Assembly (NCBI GenBank): GCA_019912845.1 | Contig: JAIOHU010000160.1 | Location: forward strand, 1 to 55,842 | DNA from: a bacterium | GTDB taxonomy: Bacteria; Electryoneota; Electryoneia; Electryoneales; Electryoneaceae | Reading direction: 5' to 3' | Length of the DNA stretch: 55,842 bases | Shown: positions 9,329 through 17,881 of the stretch, piece by piece | Position numbering within the stretch: position 1 is the stretch's first letter | How the letters are laid out: every line of letters begins with the position of its first letter | Program-made: the position numbers and the translations under genes | The notes under the pieces: generated by a model | The model's database searches: none | Told to the model about the DNA's origin: nothing | Seen by the model: only the letters and a program-made list of their open reading frames with translations

Positions 9329-10309
9329 ATGTTAAACCGTGAAACTGTCACATCAGGACTGGAGAAATTCAAGTCCCTGCGTATCGTTGTGGTTGGCGAC
9401 ATCATGCTCGATCGTTATATCTGGGGAAATGTAAATCGTATCAGCCCGGAGGCACCTGTTCCTGTGGTTGAAATGACTGATGAGGTTGATCGACCTGGTG
9501 GAGCGGGTAATGTGGTACTCAACCTGACCTCATTAGGGGCGAAGGTTGTACCGATCTGCATCGTTGGAAAAGATCGTTGCAGCGCAGCACTGAAGGATTT
9601 GTTGCAGCGTGGAAATGCTGAAATAAATGGTCTGGTTGAAATCAAGGGGAGACCGACAACCATTAAGACCAGGGTGATTGCTGATGATCAGCATGTGGTC
9701 CGTGTAGACCGTGAGATAACTGATCCAATTCCAGCGAAGTGGATCGAAAAGTTGATGGAACGTATCTCAGCTTCGATCCCGGATGCTGATGCTGTTATCC
9801 TGCAAGATTACAACAAGGGGGTAATGACAAAAGAGATCATCCGTCACTCAATTGATCTTGCACGGTCGCATGATATCCCAACCCTGGTTGATCCGAAATT
9901 CAATAATTTCTTTGAGTACTGGGGTGCCACGATTTTCAAACCCAATTTACGGGAAGCTGAAAATGCGCTGGCGCGTCCCCTTCGCACCGACAAAGCGATA
10001 GACCGTGCCGGAAATGAACTACTAGCTCGTTTGCAAAGTAACGAAGTGTTATTAACCCTGGGAGCTAAGGGTATGGCACTATTCCGTAACGCTCAATCTC
10101 CAGTCCATATCCCCTCCCGTGCAGTAAAAATTCATGATGTTTCAGGAGCGGGGGATACAGTTATCAGCACACTTACACTCGGTATCGCTGCAGGAATGGA
10201 TAGCGCCGATGCTGCACAACTGGCTAGTTACGCTGCGGAGTATGTAGTGGGGCAGATTGGAGTTGTACCGGTTACTCCTGAGGCACTGCTGGAGACGGCG
10301 TCACGTTAG
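9329..10309 (+). CDS. rfaE1: D-glycero-beta-D-manno-heptose-7-phosphate kinase (PfkB family)
   Basis: Kinase that phosphorylates heptose 7-phosphate at C1 in the ADP-heptose pathway for lipopolysaccharide core synthesis. The 326 residues match the N-terminal half of HldE: GDIMLDRYIWGNVNRISPEAP near the start is the diagnostic substrate-binding region. DRPGGAGNV follows, and DVSGAGDTV at about 270-278 is the PfkB signature with the catalytic Asp. The C-terminal nucleotidyltransferase half of bifunctional HldE is absent, so a separate RfaE2 must exist elsewhere. AAAGGTG lies upstream of the ATG. It points to a Gram-negative envelope with heptose-containing LPS. No operon partner is seen; the next gene is convergent. 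Confidence 0.93.
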   Translation: MLNRETVTSGLEKFKSLRIVVVGDIMLDRYIWGNVNRISPEAPVPVVEMTDEVDRPGGAGNVVLNLTSLGAKVVPICIVGKDRCSAALKDLLQRGNAEINGLVEIKGRPTTIKTRVIADDQHVVRVDREITDPIPAKWIEKLMERISASIPDADAVILQDYNKGVMTKEIIRHSIDLARSHDIPTLVDPKFNNFFEYWGATIFKPNLREAENALARPLRTDKAIDRAGNELLARLQSNEVLLTLGAKGMALFRNAQSPVHIPSRAVKIHDVSGAGDTVISTLTLGIAAGMDSADAAQLASYAAEYVVGQIGVVPVTPEALLETASR

Positions 10310-10311
10310 GT

Positions 10312-10402
10312 TTAGGGATAGATCCAGTTGTGATGCCACACTGGAGAGTGGCGCTCCTTTGTGGTTGTTGCTGGAGTTATTAAACATTGGATAAATCCAA
10401 TG
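10312..10402 (+). repeat. Dispersed intergenic repeat, with two hairpins
   Basis: Contains GGATAGATCC, then CCACACTGGAGAGTGGCGCTCC (stem-loop), then CATTGGATAAATCCAATG, a near-perfect palindrome. The same elements recur at 4712-4740, 16043-16075 (inverted), 16209-16230, 18449-18500 and 25859-25910. It lies between convergent genes and could also act as a bidirectional transcription end, but no T-run follows. Confidence 0.65.
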
Positions 10403-10434
10403 CCAATAGTCATTAGAGCATATAAAAAGATTAG

Positions 10435-11913
10435 CTAGTCGGTCGCTTGGGGGTCTTGATCCTGAATCCAGACCACATCAAACATCAAGTTCCCCTTCTC
10501 ATCTACCGCTTCGAGGACATGAGGAGGGGGACGGATGTCCAGCCGTAAGTCATATTCATATTGTTTATCATAACCGGTGCCATCACAATGACTGCGATGG
10601 ACAAAGCCACGACGACGTTGTGCAACTGAACCTCGTAAATAAATCGCACCGCGTTCATCAGGTCCGCCGTTTCCATCCGGGCAGGGAATACAAACACAAT
10701 ACGGGTCGTTGGGACGATTCTGATTCTCAAAGGTGAAGGATTGGTTCAAGGCAATCAGTGAGGCGGTGATTCGGATGTGTGCGCGAGAATGGGTCCCAAA
10801 TATGTCACCATTATTATGCCCGTTGGCTTGGTTATCAGCGATGAGGATATTGCTCTCACTGATTAAACCAAGCAAGTGGGGAAAGTCGAGGGGAACCGAA
10901 TCTGTACCATTGTGACCATCGTAGATGATGTCATCAATCAGGTACATATTCCCTTCTGAACCGACAGTACAAGTGCCCTGAACATTATCGCCCAGGATTT
11001 CCAGGTCCCCTTCCACAAAAATACCCAGTTCATTCCCATAAGGGATGTATCCAGAACTTATGACATTTGCCGGATCGAACGGAATCCCAATTGGCCATTG
11101 CTGAAAATGCCAACCACCCTCTTCAGCTTCCAATCTGGTCTGCCATGTACCATGTCCATTGTCAAGATATGCCTGTCCGGCATTAGCACGAAGGTTTTCG
11201 GCAATAAATGGGAAATTAACTTCCGGTACATTGAATTGGGGTGTAGTTGCAAACCAGGGGTCATATCCAAGACCATGAATAAAATCAGATTGACTGGTAG
11301 ATACAAGCCCATAAAACACGGGAGTATTTTTGATGCCGATCCCGGCGTTAGAGTGAACTCGTCCCCAAAGAGTATCCTCCTGCCAGAACCAGATGATGGT
11401 ATTTACTTCAGTTCGTTCTTGATCAGTGAGATACATATAATTTGAGAAGAAACGCAATTTGGCTCGCATTGTTACCCGCCGTGAAACTATTTTTGAGCTG
11501 TGCTGCGGGAAGGGAGAATTGATCTCCACATTACCTGTTGCAGACAAATCGAAGTAGAATAGTTGTGCGAAAAAGTCTGAACTGCCTCTGTCCTGAAGAC
11601 GTTCGAGTAGAGCATCAGAATAATACCCGACTTCCTCGTCGTCGAAAGAGATTTCCCCTCCTGGCAGACCGACGTATGCTTCAGGTAGAGTACCGGGTTT
11701 ATATTTACGGAGACGTGGCAGGATTTCATGTAAAATACCGTGCTGAGCGACATAATATGCTTGCGTGCGGGCGAGATCATATTCTGCCTGATACGCCTCA
11801 TCGGCTGCCCAATTCATGAAGGCAAAACCGACAGCCACCAGGAATATGACAATAAAAACCGTATTAATGAGAATTGTGCCGCGTCTATCTCGTATCAGTG
11901 TTGTTTTCTTCAT
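10435..11913 (-). CDS. PilX-like membrane-anchored protein of type IV pilus/secretion style
   Basis: A 492-aa protein with a short basic N-terminus, one hydrophobic helix (about residues 13-32) and then an amphipathic helix with ARTQAYYVAQHGI. That layout, including the YYxAxxG motif, is typical of PilX/DUF4900-like minor pilin-associated proteins, whose usual form is AFYAAEAGI. The rest is a large extracellular domain rich in Gly, Asn and aromatic residues, with glycine-rich stretches resembling beta-solenoid sequence and a Cys-rich segment (CVCIPCPDGNGG) at about 400-412. No prepilin peptidase site with G before F/M plus E5 is clear. No other pilus genes are nearby. Function uncertain: possibly a minor pilin-like or adhesive surface protein. 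Confidence 0.65.
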   Translation of the reverse strand: MKKTTLIRDRRGTILINTVFIVIFLVAVGFAFMNWAADEAYQAEYDLARTQAYYVAQHGILHEILPRLRKYKPGTLPEAYVGLPGGEISFDDEEVGYYSDALLERLQDRGSSDFFAQLFYFDLSATGNVEINSPFPQHSSKIVSRRVTMRAKLRFFSNYMYLTDQERTEVNTIIWFWQEDTLWGRVHSNAGIGIKNTPVFYGLVSTSQSDFIHGLGYDPWFATTPQFNVPEVNFPFIAENLRANAGQAYLDNGHGTWQTRLEAEEGGWHFQQWPIGIPFDPANVISSGYIPYGNELGIFVEGDLEILGDNVQGTCTVGSEGNMYLIDDIIYDGHNGTDSVPLDFPHLLGLISESNILIADNQANGHNNGDIFGTHSRAHIRITASLIALNQSFTFENQNRPNDPYCVCIPCPDGNGGPDERGAIYLRGSVAQRRRGFVHRSHCDGTGYDKQYEYDLRLDIRPPPHVLEAVDEKGNLMFDVVWIQDQDPQATD

Positions 11914-12128
11914 GGAAGCGGCTCACAAATGATGTTCAGAAAGTTACTGATGTATACTCTATATATTGAGAAATATTAAAATCAAATGCAAGCATTTTTA
12001 AAATATTGATTAGATTTTACTTGACGTAAAAATGCCGGGAGAAGATTGGATGGGAGAGTGCAAAGCTTAAAACCAGGAGCAGAGTGTACGTACGTTCGTT
12101 ACTGTTAAATTGATTAAATTCAATAAGA

Positions 12129-12152
12129 TAAAAAACCCGGAAATTATCCGGG
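12129..12152 (-). terminator. Intrinsic terminator of the sdh operon
   Basis: On the minus strand CCCGGA, loop TAATT, TCCGGG is followed by TTTTTTAT. It lies about 35 bases downstream of the sdhB stop codon and is a textbook rho-independent terminator. Confidence 0.88.
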
Positions 12153-12186
12153 TGTCATTTGTCAATTTTGTTTCTTCAAGATGATC

Positions 12187-12891
12187 TTACCACTTCTCTG
12201 TTACCACCTTTTGCTGCAGTTTACTGATTGCACCAGTGGGATTCAAGCCTTTCGGGCAGGCGTGGAAACAGTTGATGATTTTATGGCAACGCCATAAGCC
12301 ATGCTTGTTATCCAAAACTTCACGTCGCTCCTCAAAACCTTTGTCGCGTGAATCAAATTCATACCGGAACGCTTTTAATAACGCTGCAGGACCGAGGTAA
12401 TTTGAATCCGCCCAGAAACTCGGGCAGGAGCTTGTACAGGCAGCGCAGAGGATACAGGCGATGGAATTGTCCAGTTCAAGGAATTCTTCAGGTGACTGAT
12501 AACGTTCGCGCTGAGGTGGAGCATCCTCATTGATAAGCCACGGTTTCACACGCTTCAACGCCTCATAGAACGGTTCCATGTTGACCACTAAATCCTTATG
12601 GACTTCAAAACCCGGTAAAGGATCGACCACGATTGGATCTTTTTTATAGGGCGCAAGTTGAAGCTCACATGCCAAACCATTCAACCCATTCACCTGCATC
12701 GCACATGATCCACAGATACCGTGACGGCAGCTACGCCGGTAGGTCAATGTGCCATCCTGGAACCATTTGATCTCATTTAAGGCATCGAGAATGGTCCAAC
12801 CTGGAAGGCATTCAACCTCATAGGTCTTATATGAAGGTTTGGAATCGTTTTCTGGATTAAAGCGGAAAATCTTGAATTTTCTCACCGCCAT
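12187..12891 (-). CDS. sdhB: Succinate dehydrogenase/fumarate reductase iron-sulfur subunit
   Basis: Electron-transfer subunit (234 aa) of complex II, on the cytoplasmic face of the membrane, passing electrons from the flavoprotein to quinone. Three cluster sites are visible: CRHGICGSC plus a later Cys for [2Fe-2S] (N-terminal ferredoxin domain), CILCAACTSSCPSFW for [4Fe-4S], and CHKIINCFHACPKGLNP for [3Fe-4S]. Length and motif order are normal. The ATG at 12891 has GGAGTG upstream. The gene is last in sdhCDAB and is followed by a terminator. Unusually, it is separated from sdhA by about 400 bases that hold a hicB-like gene and a second copy of the sdhB start, so it may depend on its own translation signals or on readthrough. 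Confidence 0.96.
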   Translation of the reverse strand: MAVRKFKIFRFNPENDSKPSYKTYEVECLPGWTILDALNEIKWFQDGTLTYRRSCRHGICGSCAMQVNGLNGLACELQLAPYKKDPIVVDPLPGFEVHKDLVVNMEPFYEALKRVKPWLINEDAPPQRERYQSPEEFLELDNSIACILCAACTSSCPSFWADSNYLGPAALLKAFRYEFDSRDKGFEERREVLDNKHGLWRCHKIINCFHACPKGLNPTGAISKLQQKVVTEKW

Positions 12892-12901
12892 TATTCACTC
12901 C
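12843..12901 (-). repeat. 59-bp direct repeat, copy 1 (sdhB start)
   Basis: These 59 bases cover the Shine-Dalgarno site and first 16 codons of sdhB. They recur at 13148-13206 with a single mismatch by eye, exactly 305 bases away and in the same orientation. The 246 bases between the copies contain the hicB-like gene. Confidence 0.9.
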
Positions 12902-12948
12902 GTGATCTGAAAAACATTGGAACAAGATTGAAAAGATACTAAAGATAT

Positions 12949-13125
12949 CTATAATTGTTCTGATGGAAATTCTTCCAAATACAAATCTGTAGCTTCTTTG
13001 AGATTATTCAATGCCTCATGCATTGTCGTTCCTTGACTGACCGTACCGACTTCAGGGCATTCCGCTACGAACCAATCATCTTCCTGATGGATAATTGCTG
13101 TAAGTGTTGTATATAAAGATGGCAT
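12949..13125 (-). CDS. hicB: HicB-like antitoxin-family protein (orphan, short)
   Basis: A 58-aa protein with the HicB partial RNase H-like fold. The sequence DDWFVAECPEVGTVSQGTT followed by MHEALNNLKEATDLYL is the standard HicB pattern of a strand pair and then a helix with ALxNLKEA. HicB proteins neutralise the mRNA-cleaving toxin HicA. No hicA-like gene (about 60-80 aa with a catalytic His) is visible on either side, and no DNA-binding C-terminal domain is present, so this is an orphan or partial module. The ATG at 13125 has GGTGAG six bases upstream, eight bases after the stop of the truncated sdhB copy. It sits inside a conserved respiratory operon between 59-bp direct repeats, which suggests insertion. 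Confidence 0.8.
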   Translation of the reverse strand: MPSLYTTLTAIIHQEDDWFVAECPEVGTVSQGTTMHEALNNLKEATDLYLEEFPSEQL

Positions 13126-13133
13126 AATCTAAC

Positions 13134-13196
13134 TCACCAAAGGTTATAATCGTTTTCTGGATTAAAGCGGAAAATCTTGTATTTTCTCACCGCCAT
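13134..13196 (-). pseudogene. Truncated duplicate of the sdhB 5' end
   Basis: A 20-codon reading frame, MAVRKYKIFRFNPEND followed by YNLW and a stop, copies the first 16 codons of sdhB with Phe6 changed to Tyr, complete with its GGAGTG ribosome site. It directly precedes the hicB-like gene and might couple to its translation. It is a by-product of the duplication or insertion event, not a functional SdhB. Confidence 0.8.
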
Positions 13197-13206
13197 TATT
13201 CACTCC
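13148..13206 (-). repeat. 59-bp direct repeat, copy 2
   Basis: Second copy of the sdhB leader and start, offset by 305 bases from 12843-12901, with one mismatch (A/T) by eye. Together the copies bracket the hicB-like insert. Confidence 0.9.
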
Positions 13207-13294
13207 AAAAAGATTAAATTACGAATTACGAATAAAGTGTGTACTGTCCTTTAGACTGACGCCTGATGCCCAAAGTCCAAAGCCCAGAGCCCAA

Positions 13295-15043
13295 TCAGTA
13301 CTTCCGTTCCATCGGCTCAAAGCCCTGATGGTGAATACCCTTTAGAATCACTTCTTTGTCGAAAGTTAACTTCCAGCTACCATCATCCTGTTTGTATGCC
13401 AGTGTGTGCTTCAGGAATTTTTCATCATCACGTTTCGGAAAGTCCTTGCGTGAATGACCACCACGACTTTCCTCACGTTGCAGTGCACCTTCAACAATCG
13501 CGCCACTGAATTCAAGCATGTGGCTCATTTCAATTGCTTCGAGCAAATCTGTATTAAAACGCTGGCTTTTATCGTCTATTGTTACATGTTTGTAACGGTC
13601 TTGAAGTTCAAGGATTTTCTCACGCTGCTTTTCCAGTTGTCCTTTTGTACGGAAGACACCACAATCGATCATCATGGTTTCCTGCAGCTCCTTGCGGATC
13701 GTTCCTACTTTTTCTTTTCCGGTCGAGGTCATCATACGGTCGACCTCTTCCTTTGCAGCACCCTCATAATCTGCAGGTAGTTCTCCGAAATCGAGATGTG
13801 GCAAATCTTCCACAATCTGTTTTCCTGCTCTTCTACCAAAGAGCAACGCTTCCAGTAGCGAATTTGTCCCGAGACGGTTTGCGCCATGAACACTGATACA
13901 GGAGCATTCGCCAGCGGCGTAGAAGCCCTCTGTTTCAGTGCGTTTTTCATCGATGGTAACACGGCAATTCGCATTGGCAGGAATACCACCCATAGAATAA
14001 TGCGCTGTTGGTTGGATCGGGATCGGCTCTTTACGTGGATCAACACCTGCAAAATTCATCGCCAGTTCGCTGATCTGGGGAAGACGTTCCATCAGTTTTG
14101 CTTCACCAAGATGGGAAACGTCGAGATGGATATAATCTTTGCCATCAATACCGCGTCCCTCATCAATCTCAGTCTGCATGGAACGTGAAACCATATCGCG
14201 TGGGGCAAGCTCCATCAAGGTTGGGGCGTAATCTTCCATAAACCGTCGCCCTTCGCCATTCTTGAGATGTCCACCTTCACCGCGAGCACCTTCGGTTACC
14301 AGGATACCACTCTGCCATAATCCAGTGGGGTGGAACTGTACAAATTCCATGTCCTGAATCGGGAGGCCAACGCGTGTAACCAGTGCCAGACCATCGCCAG
14401 TGTTTGCATGGGCATTTGAGGTGATTTTGAATGCTCGTCCATAACCACCAGTGCCGAACATGATCGCACGACCATAAAAGGTATGGAGACCACCATTAAC
14501 CATGTCCAGGGCGACGACACCGATTGCCTTGTTATTTTCAAAGATCAGGCTTAAAACCTGAAATTCACTGTAAAAATGCACATTGTGCTTGAGACACTGT
14601 TCGTGAAGTGTATGAAGGAGAACGTGACCGGTGTAATCCGCGCTGTAACATGCTCTCAGTGCAGGTTCTTTTCCATAATCGAGAGTATGCCCTCCGAACT
14701 TCCGTTGCGCGATTTTTCCCTCTGGAGTTCTGCTGAAGGGACAGCCCCAGTGTTCCATTTCGATGACAGTTTCTGGAGCTTCACGTACCATCAGCTCAAT
14801 GGCATCCTGATCGCCGAGGTAGTCCGATCCTTTGACTGTATCGAACATGTGAAATTCCCAGCGGTCAGTTTTAGAGATATTTCCAAGTGCGGCTGCAACA
14901 CCACCTTGTGCTGCACCGGAGTGGGAACGACTGGGATAGACCTTTGACAGAACTGCGACATCTGCCACCTGTCCGATTTCAACAGCGGCACGTGATCCCG
15001 CCAGACCCGCACCAACAATTATTACATCATGCCTGTGTATCAT
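13295..15043 (-). CDS. sdhA: Succinate dehydrogenase/fumarate reductase flavoprotein subunit
   Basis: Catalytic subunit (582 aa) that oxidises succinate to fumarate, or the reverse, using covalently bound FAD. The N-terminal Rossmann motif [12 protein letters not shown] is at about 9-20. [10 protein letters not shown] follows, with His41 as the expected FAD-linkage residue. Further motifs are [27 protein letters not shown] and HYSMGGI, with the active-site Arg and His residues of the family. FAD-binding [16 protein letters not shown] is near 388, and the C-terminal helical domain is of normal length. AAAGG precedes the ATG, and 16 bases separate it from sdhD. Quinone and reaction direction cannot be decided from sequence. 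Confidence 0.96.
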   Translation of the reverse strand: MIHRHDVIIVGAGLAGSRAAVEIGQVADVAVLSKVYPSRSHSGAAQGGVAAALGNISKTDRWEFHMFDTVKGSDYLGDQDAIELMVREAPETVIEMEHWGCPFSRTPEGKIAQRKFGGHTLDYGKEPALRACYSADYTGHVLLHTLHEQCLKHNVHFYSEFQVLSLIFENNKAIGVVALDMVNGGLHTFYGRAIMFGTGGYGRAFKITSNAHANTGDGLALVTRVGLPIQDMEFVQFHPTGLWQSGILVTEGARGEGGHLKNGEGRRFMEDYAPTLMELAPRDMVSRSMQTEIDEGRGIDGKDYIHLDVSHLGEAKLMERLPQISELAMNFAGVDPRKEPIPIQPTAHYSMGGIPANANCRVTIDEKRTETEGFYAAGECSCISVHGANRLGTNSLLEALLFGRRAGKQIVEDLPHLDFGELPADYEGAAKEEVDRMMTSTGKEKVGTIRKELQETMMIDCGVFRTKGQLEKQREKILELQDRYKHVTIDDKSQRFNTDLLEAIEMSHMLEFSGAIVEGALQREESRGGHSRKDFPKRDDEKFLKHTLAYKQDDGSWKLTFDKEVILKGIHHQGFEPMERKY

Positions 15044-15059
15044 TTTTCTGCCTTTGCTC

Positions 15060-15422
15060 TTACGCGGCTGTGAACGTCACAATTGTGACCACACCAGTGA
15101 TTGTAAGCACCATTCCAAGTACCCATACGGTTGCAACCAGGGTACTTCGGACTGCAGGACGATGAACATAGTCATTTACGACCATGAGAATCCCCTGCAT
15201 GGCATGGTAAACCACACTCACAAGGAATACCAGATCGATGGTTTTCCATAATGGAGTGGATAGACGCTGGGTAACCTCTTGAAAGGTTACATTTCCACCG
15301 TTAAGAAAATGCAGGTATAAATAATGCAAAAGTAATGTGATGATCAGGATCAAGCCGGTGATGCGCTGGAAATACCAGGCGAATGCTCCCCCAGACCCGA
15401 TGCCATATTGCTTACGTTTCAC
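15060..15422 (-). CDS. sdhD: Succinate dehydrogenase membrane anchor subunit
   Basis: Small membrane protein (120 aa) with three predicted transmembrane helices: about 18-38 ([20 protein letters not shown]), 58-80 and 95-118. [10 protein letters not shown] is the conserved quinone-site region seen in SdhC/SdhD anchors. The His residues in LLLHYLYLH and VYHAMQG are candidate heme ligands. Two GTG codons are adjacent (15425 and 15422); I prefer the second because AGGAGG lies five bases before it. Located between sdhC (12 to 15 bases away) and sdhA, as in the standard sdhCDAB order. Confidence 0.88.
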   Translation of the reverse strand: MKRKQYGIGSGGAFAWYFQRITGLILIITLLLHYLYLHFLNGGNVTFQEVTQRLSTPLWKTIDLVFLVSVVYHAMQGILMVVNDYVHRPAVRSTLVATVWVLGMVLTITGVVTIVTFTAA

Positions 15423-15437
15423 CACAGCCTCCTAGTA

Positions 15438-15824
15438 TTAAAATGGGAAGAAAGCCTCGCCGAGACTAAGCTGATGGATGGCGTGACCAACCATATTCAC
15501 GCTCCCCCAAATCCAGAGAACGCCGCCAATCGCCATTGCTGTCCAGAAAATGGGAATGTGCTTCTGCGTCGCACCAAGAAAATCTACGGCTATGATCCGT
15601 AGACCATTAAGCGCATGATAAATTACACAGAAAAACAACCCAACCTCGAGAAAACGAAAGAATGGCGCCTGAACAAAAGCCATAGTCTCTTCAAAGGTCA
15701 TTTTCCCCATTTGTAATGTGGAAACCACCCAGATGTGTAACGAAACGTAAAAAACGAGTGCAAGACCGGTTATGCGATGTAGAATCCACGCTAACATCCC
15801 GGTTTGCCACCACCGGAAACGCAT
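15438..15824 (-). CDS. sdhC: Succinate dehydrogenase cytochrome b subunit
   Basis: Membrane anchor (128 aa) with three predicted helices. MLAWILHRITGLALVFYV holds the HRxTG motif of SdhC, SLHIW and VIYHALNGLRII provide candidate heme-b His ligands, and GLR is the conserved turn of the family. A clear GGAGG site lies just upstream of the ATG at 15824, and it is the first gene of sdhCDAB. SdhC and SdhD resemble each other (RITG near the N-terminus, YHAxxG in the middle), so assignment of C versus D follows gene order. Confidence 0.9.
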   Translation of the reverse strand: MRFRWWQTGMLAWILHRITGLALVFYVSLHIWVVSTLQMGKMTFEETMAFVQAPFFRFLEVGLFFCVIYHALNGLRIIAVDFLGATQKHIPIFWTAMAIGGVLWIWGSVNMVGHAIHQLSLGEAFFPF

Positions 15825-16250
15825 ATTACCTCCGCCTCAATTGGTAGGATAACGTTGAGGAAAGTCCTTTACAGCAGCTCCCTTTTCCCCACTGCAAATT
15901 TTCAAAAATGTAATAGTTTTCCACTTTACTTGCAACTGGAAGACAGACCTACCTCCCTCCACATAGCCCGCTTATTTTTTTCAGCTATTTCGAGGGGATA
16001 TATAGATATGATGACGCTAGTGGTCTTTCTCGCATGAATTGTCTGTTGGCATTGGACTTATCCAATGTTTAATAACTCTAGTGCCTGTTCAGAATCGGTT
16101 TGAGTGTCGAAATTTCCTCGCGTCCTTCCAGCAGTGTTTTAGCTGGAATCCAGGAGGTAACCGAACAAGCTAAGCGTTTTAGAAAAGGCACTAGTAATGG
16201 ATTTATTAGACCCTGGATAAATCCAGGGCCAAGCTATCATTCCAGATGAA
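15825..16250. repeat. Intergenic region upstream of sdhC with dispersed repeats
   Basis: No gene is visible. Bases 16043-16075 are an inverted copy of the CATTGGATAAATCCAATG / TTTAATAACTC element found at 10368-10402. Bases about 16115-16160 hold GCGTCCTTCCAGCAGTGTTT and AGCTGGAATCCAGGAGG. Bases about 16209-16226 read CCCTGGATAAATCCAGGG, a perfect palindrome with 8-bp arms. The sdh promoter must lie in the proximal part but I could not single it out. Confidence 0.6.
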
Positions 16251-16766
16251 TTAATCTATTAGTTTGATCGAATAGACCCCTACTTCCGGAAGATCTTTAT
16301 AGGGTATTGTCTTTTCCAGGGCTAAACCATTGCGCAGGGCGACATTGATCGAGGGTTGATTCTCAGGGACGATTAGTGAGATATAACGCTTGTACCCAAA
16401 CTTCCTCATTCCATACTCCATGCAACCTTTGGCAGCTTCTGTTGCATAACCATTCCCCCAGAATGCTGGGTTAAAGAGATAGCCGATTTCCGGTTCAGAG
16501 GTTCCCTCGACATCTTGCATCAGTATTCCACACTGACCGATCGTCTCGCCTGTCGCTTTTACCTCTACCATCCAGAAAGAATGACCATCGATTTCATATT
16601 TTTTCAAAACGCCTGAAATCCAGTTGAGTATTTCATAGTCGCTTAGAACTTTGGGGTAATGTTTCATGGCGACTTCACTGGCTAGGATGGGTCTGAGAGT
16701 ATCCAAGTCGTCTGTGGTCATCAGTCGTAATCGTAGACGTTCTGTTTCAAAGACGTAATTTTTCAC
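16251..16766 (-). CDS. GNAT-family N-acetyltransferase (RimJ/RimL-like)
   Basis: Acetyl-CoA-dependent acetyltransferase (171 aa) of the RimJ/RimL/YdaF type. It opens with FETERLRLRLMTTDDLD, the usual start of this branch. Strand and helix signatures follow: IGQCGIL, PEIGYLFNPAFWGNGYATEA (the acetyl-CoA pyrophosphate-binding Q/RxxGxG/A region, here WGNGYATEA) and VPENQPSINVALRNGL near the end. The substrate, a protein N-terminus or a small molecule, cannot be told. It stands alone at the start of an accessory stretch, with repeats on its downstream side. Confidence 0.9.
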   Translation of the reverse strand: MKNYVFETERLRLRLMTTDDLDTLRPILASEVAMKHYPKVLSDYEILNWISGVLKKYEIDGHSFWMVEVKATGETIGQCGILMQDVEGTSEPEIGYLFNPAFWGNGYATEAAKGCMEYGMRKFGYKRYISLIVPENQPSINVALRNGLALEKTIPYKDLPEVGVYSIKLID

Positions 16767-16865
16767 TTTTACCCCGTGATATTGAATTCACCTTAACAAG
16801 TCTTCTCTATATTTAGGTTCACTTCTGTGTTCCCGGAAATCTTTTCAGCATCAAATATCTTATTT

Positions 16866-17438
16866 TCATTTTGATCGAAATCCAATAAGGGCTTTGTACC
16901 ATCTCAGCAAATAATCATCTTCTTGTAAAATCTGATGTTTTTCGACAAGACGCAAAGTCATTACCTCGAGCCCATCCCAGGGTTTCAATTCCTCTATTGG
17001 AATTAATCGCCATCCTATTTCCTCGAGTGTCCAGTTCGCCTTGATCTGGTTCATTCGCATGGAGGTTGTTGCCCAATTAGATTCCTCATCTTCACCGCCA
17101 CGTGCAATCGGGAAAACATGATCAATAGTAGGAAACAGTTCCCAGAACGCCATGTGTGTTTTTGCCATCGACCAATTTTTATCTGCAGGGAATTGATCAG
17201 GTAGTAAAAGATGTATTACTTGCAAAGCCCCTGGAAAAACCAGTTTCTTCCCTGTGTACCGATCACAGTACCCATCACGCTGACAAATCGTTATGACTTT
17301 CTTACGTGACCATGATCGACTCTTTCGAATTATTGGCTTAAACGGGTAATGGGTATCAAGATATGCTCCGGCTTCCTTTGTGTTTTCTTCAAGCAGTAAC
17401 TTCAGGGAAGCAGCAAGGATATCCGCTTTATCATTCAT
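16866..17438 (-). CDS. HNH endonuclease-like protein
   Basis: A 190-aa protein whose middle carries an HNH nuclease motif: TIDHVFPIARGGEDEESNW (His107, Asn121) followed by NQIKANW (Asn130, Lys133). A pair of Cys residues (CQRDGYC, 52 and 58) precedes it and may help a zinc site, although the second CxxC pair found in many HNH proteins is missing. No signal peptide or membrane segment. HNH domains of this layout occur in restriction and other DNA-cleaving proteins. It is a stand-alone gene next to a toxin-antitoxin pair and a signalling island, which fits a defence context, but the role is inferred only from neighbourhood. Confidence 0.75.
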   Translation of the reverse strand: MNDKADILAASLKLLLEENTKEAGAYLDTHYPFKPIIRKSRSWSRKKVITICQRDGYCDRYTGKKLVFPGALQVIHLLLPDQFPADKNWSMAKTHMAFWELFPTIDHVFPIARGGEDEESNWATTSMRMNQIKANWTLEEIGWRLIPIEELKPWDGLEVMTLRLVEKHQILQEDDYLLRWYKALIGFRSK

Positions 17439-17603
17439 CTTATCTAGCCCATGTTTTTACTATATGGCTGGATCGATTGTGAATTGCCTTTTGTTTAATG
17501 CATTTAAAAAAAATTCCACGTGAGAAAACCCCATTGGATTATTTAAAATTGCTGATTTGGTAATGATGTTAATCATGCATGGCTTCAGTAGCTACTACGG
17601 TGT

Positions 17604-17873
17604 TCATGGTTTATTTGTGGTATCATCATGTTTTCCAACTCTGCGTAAAATTATTATGTCGTCGTCAATTGTAAAAGTTATCCTGAGGGAACTTGTCACC
17701 CGCATCCGGTAAATACCTGATTGACCAGGTTTCCCCTTCATCTTTTTCACGCGAAGTGAGGGATGGAATAGGTTTTCAATCAATAGCGCAAATTTTGCTT
17801 TTGTCTGCCGGATTTCCTTGTCGTCAAGACCGGAATAATCGGACTTGAAAGACTCTGTATATCGAATTTTCAT
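17604..17873 (-). CDS. RelE/ParE-superfamily toxin
   Basis: Toxin of the RelE/ParE fold (89 aa). Typical features are a basic N-terminal strand-helix (IRYTESFKSDYSGLD), the mid segment HPSLRVKKMKG and the paired strands YRMRVTSSLRITFTIDDDIIILRRVGKHDD, with a terminal His that is often catalytic in RelE-type ribonucleases. It lies eight bases downstream of an AbrB-type antitoxin gene and is certainly co-transcribed with it. AbrB-fold antitoxin plus RelE-fold toxin is the PrlF/YhaV-like arrangement. Likely function: ribosome-dependent or free mRNA cleavage that stops growth when the antitoxin is lost. Confidence 0.85.
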   Translation of the reverse strand: MKIRYTESFKSDYSGLDDKEIRQTKAKFALLIENLFHPSLRVKKMKGKPGQSGIYRMRVTSSLRITFTIDDDIIILRRVGKHDDTTNKP

Positions 17874-17881
17874 TTCGGTTT

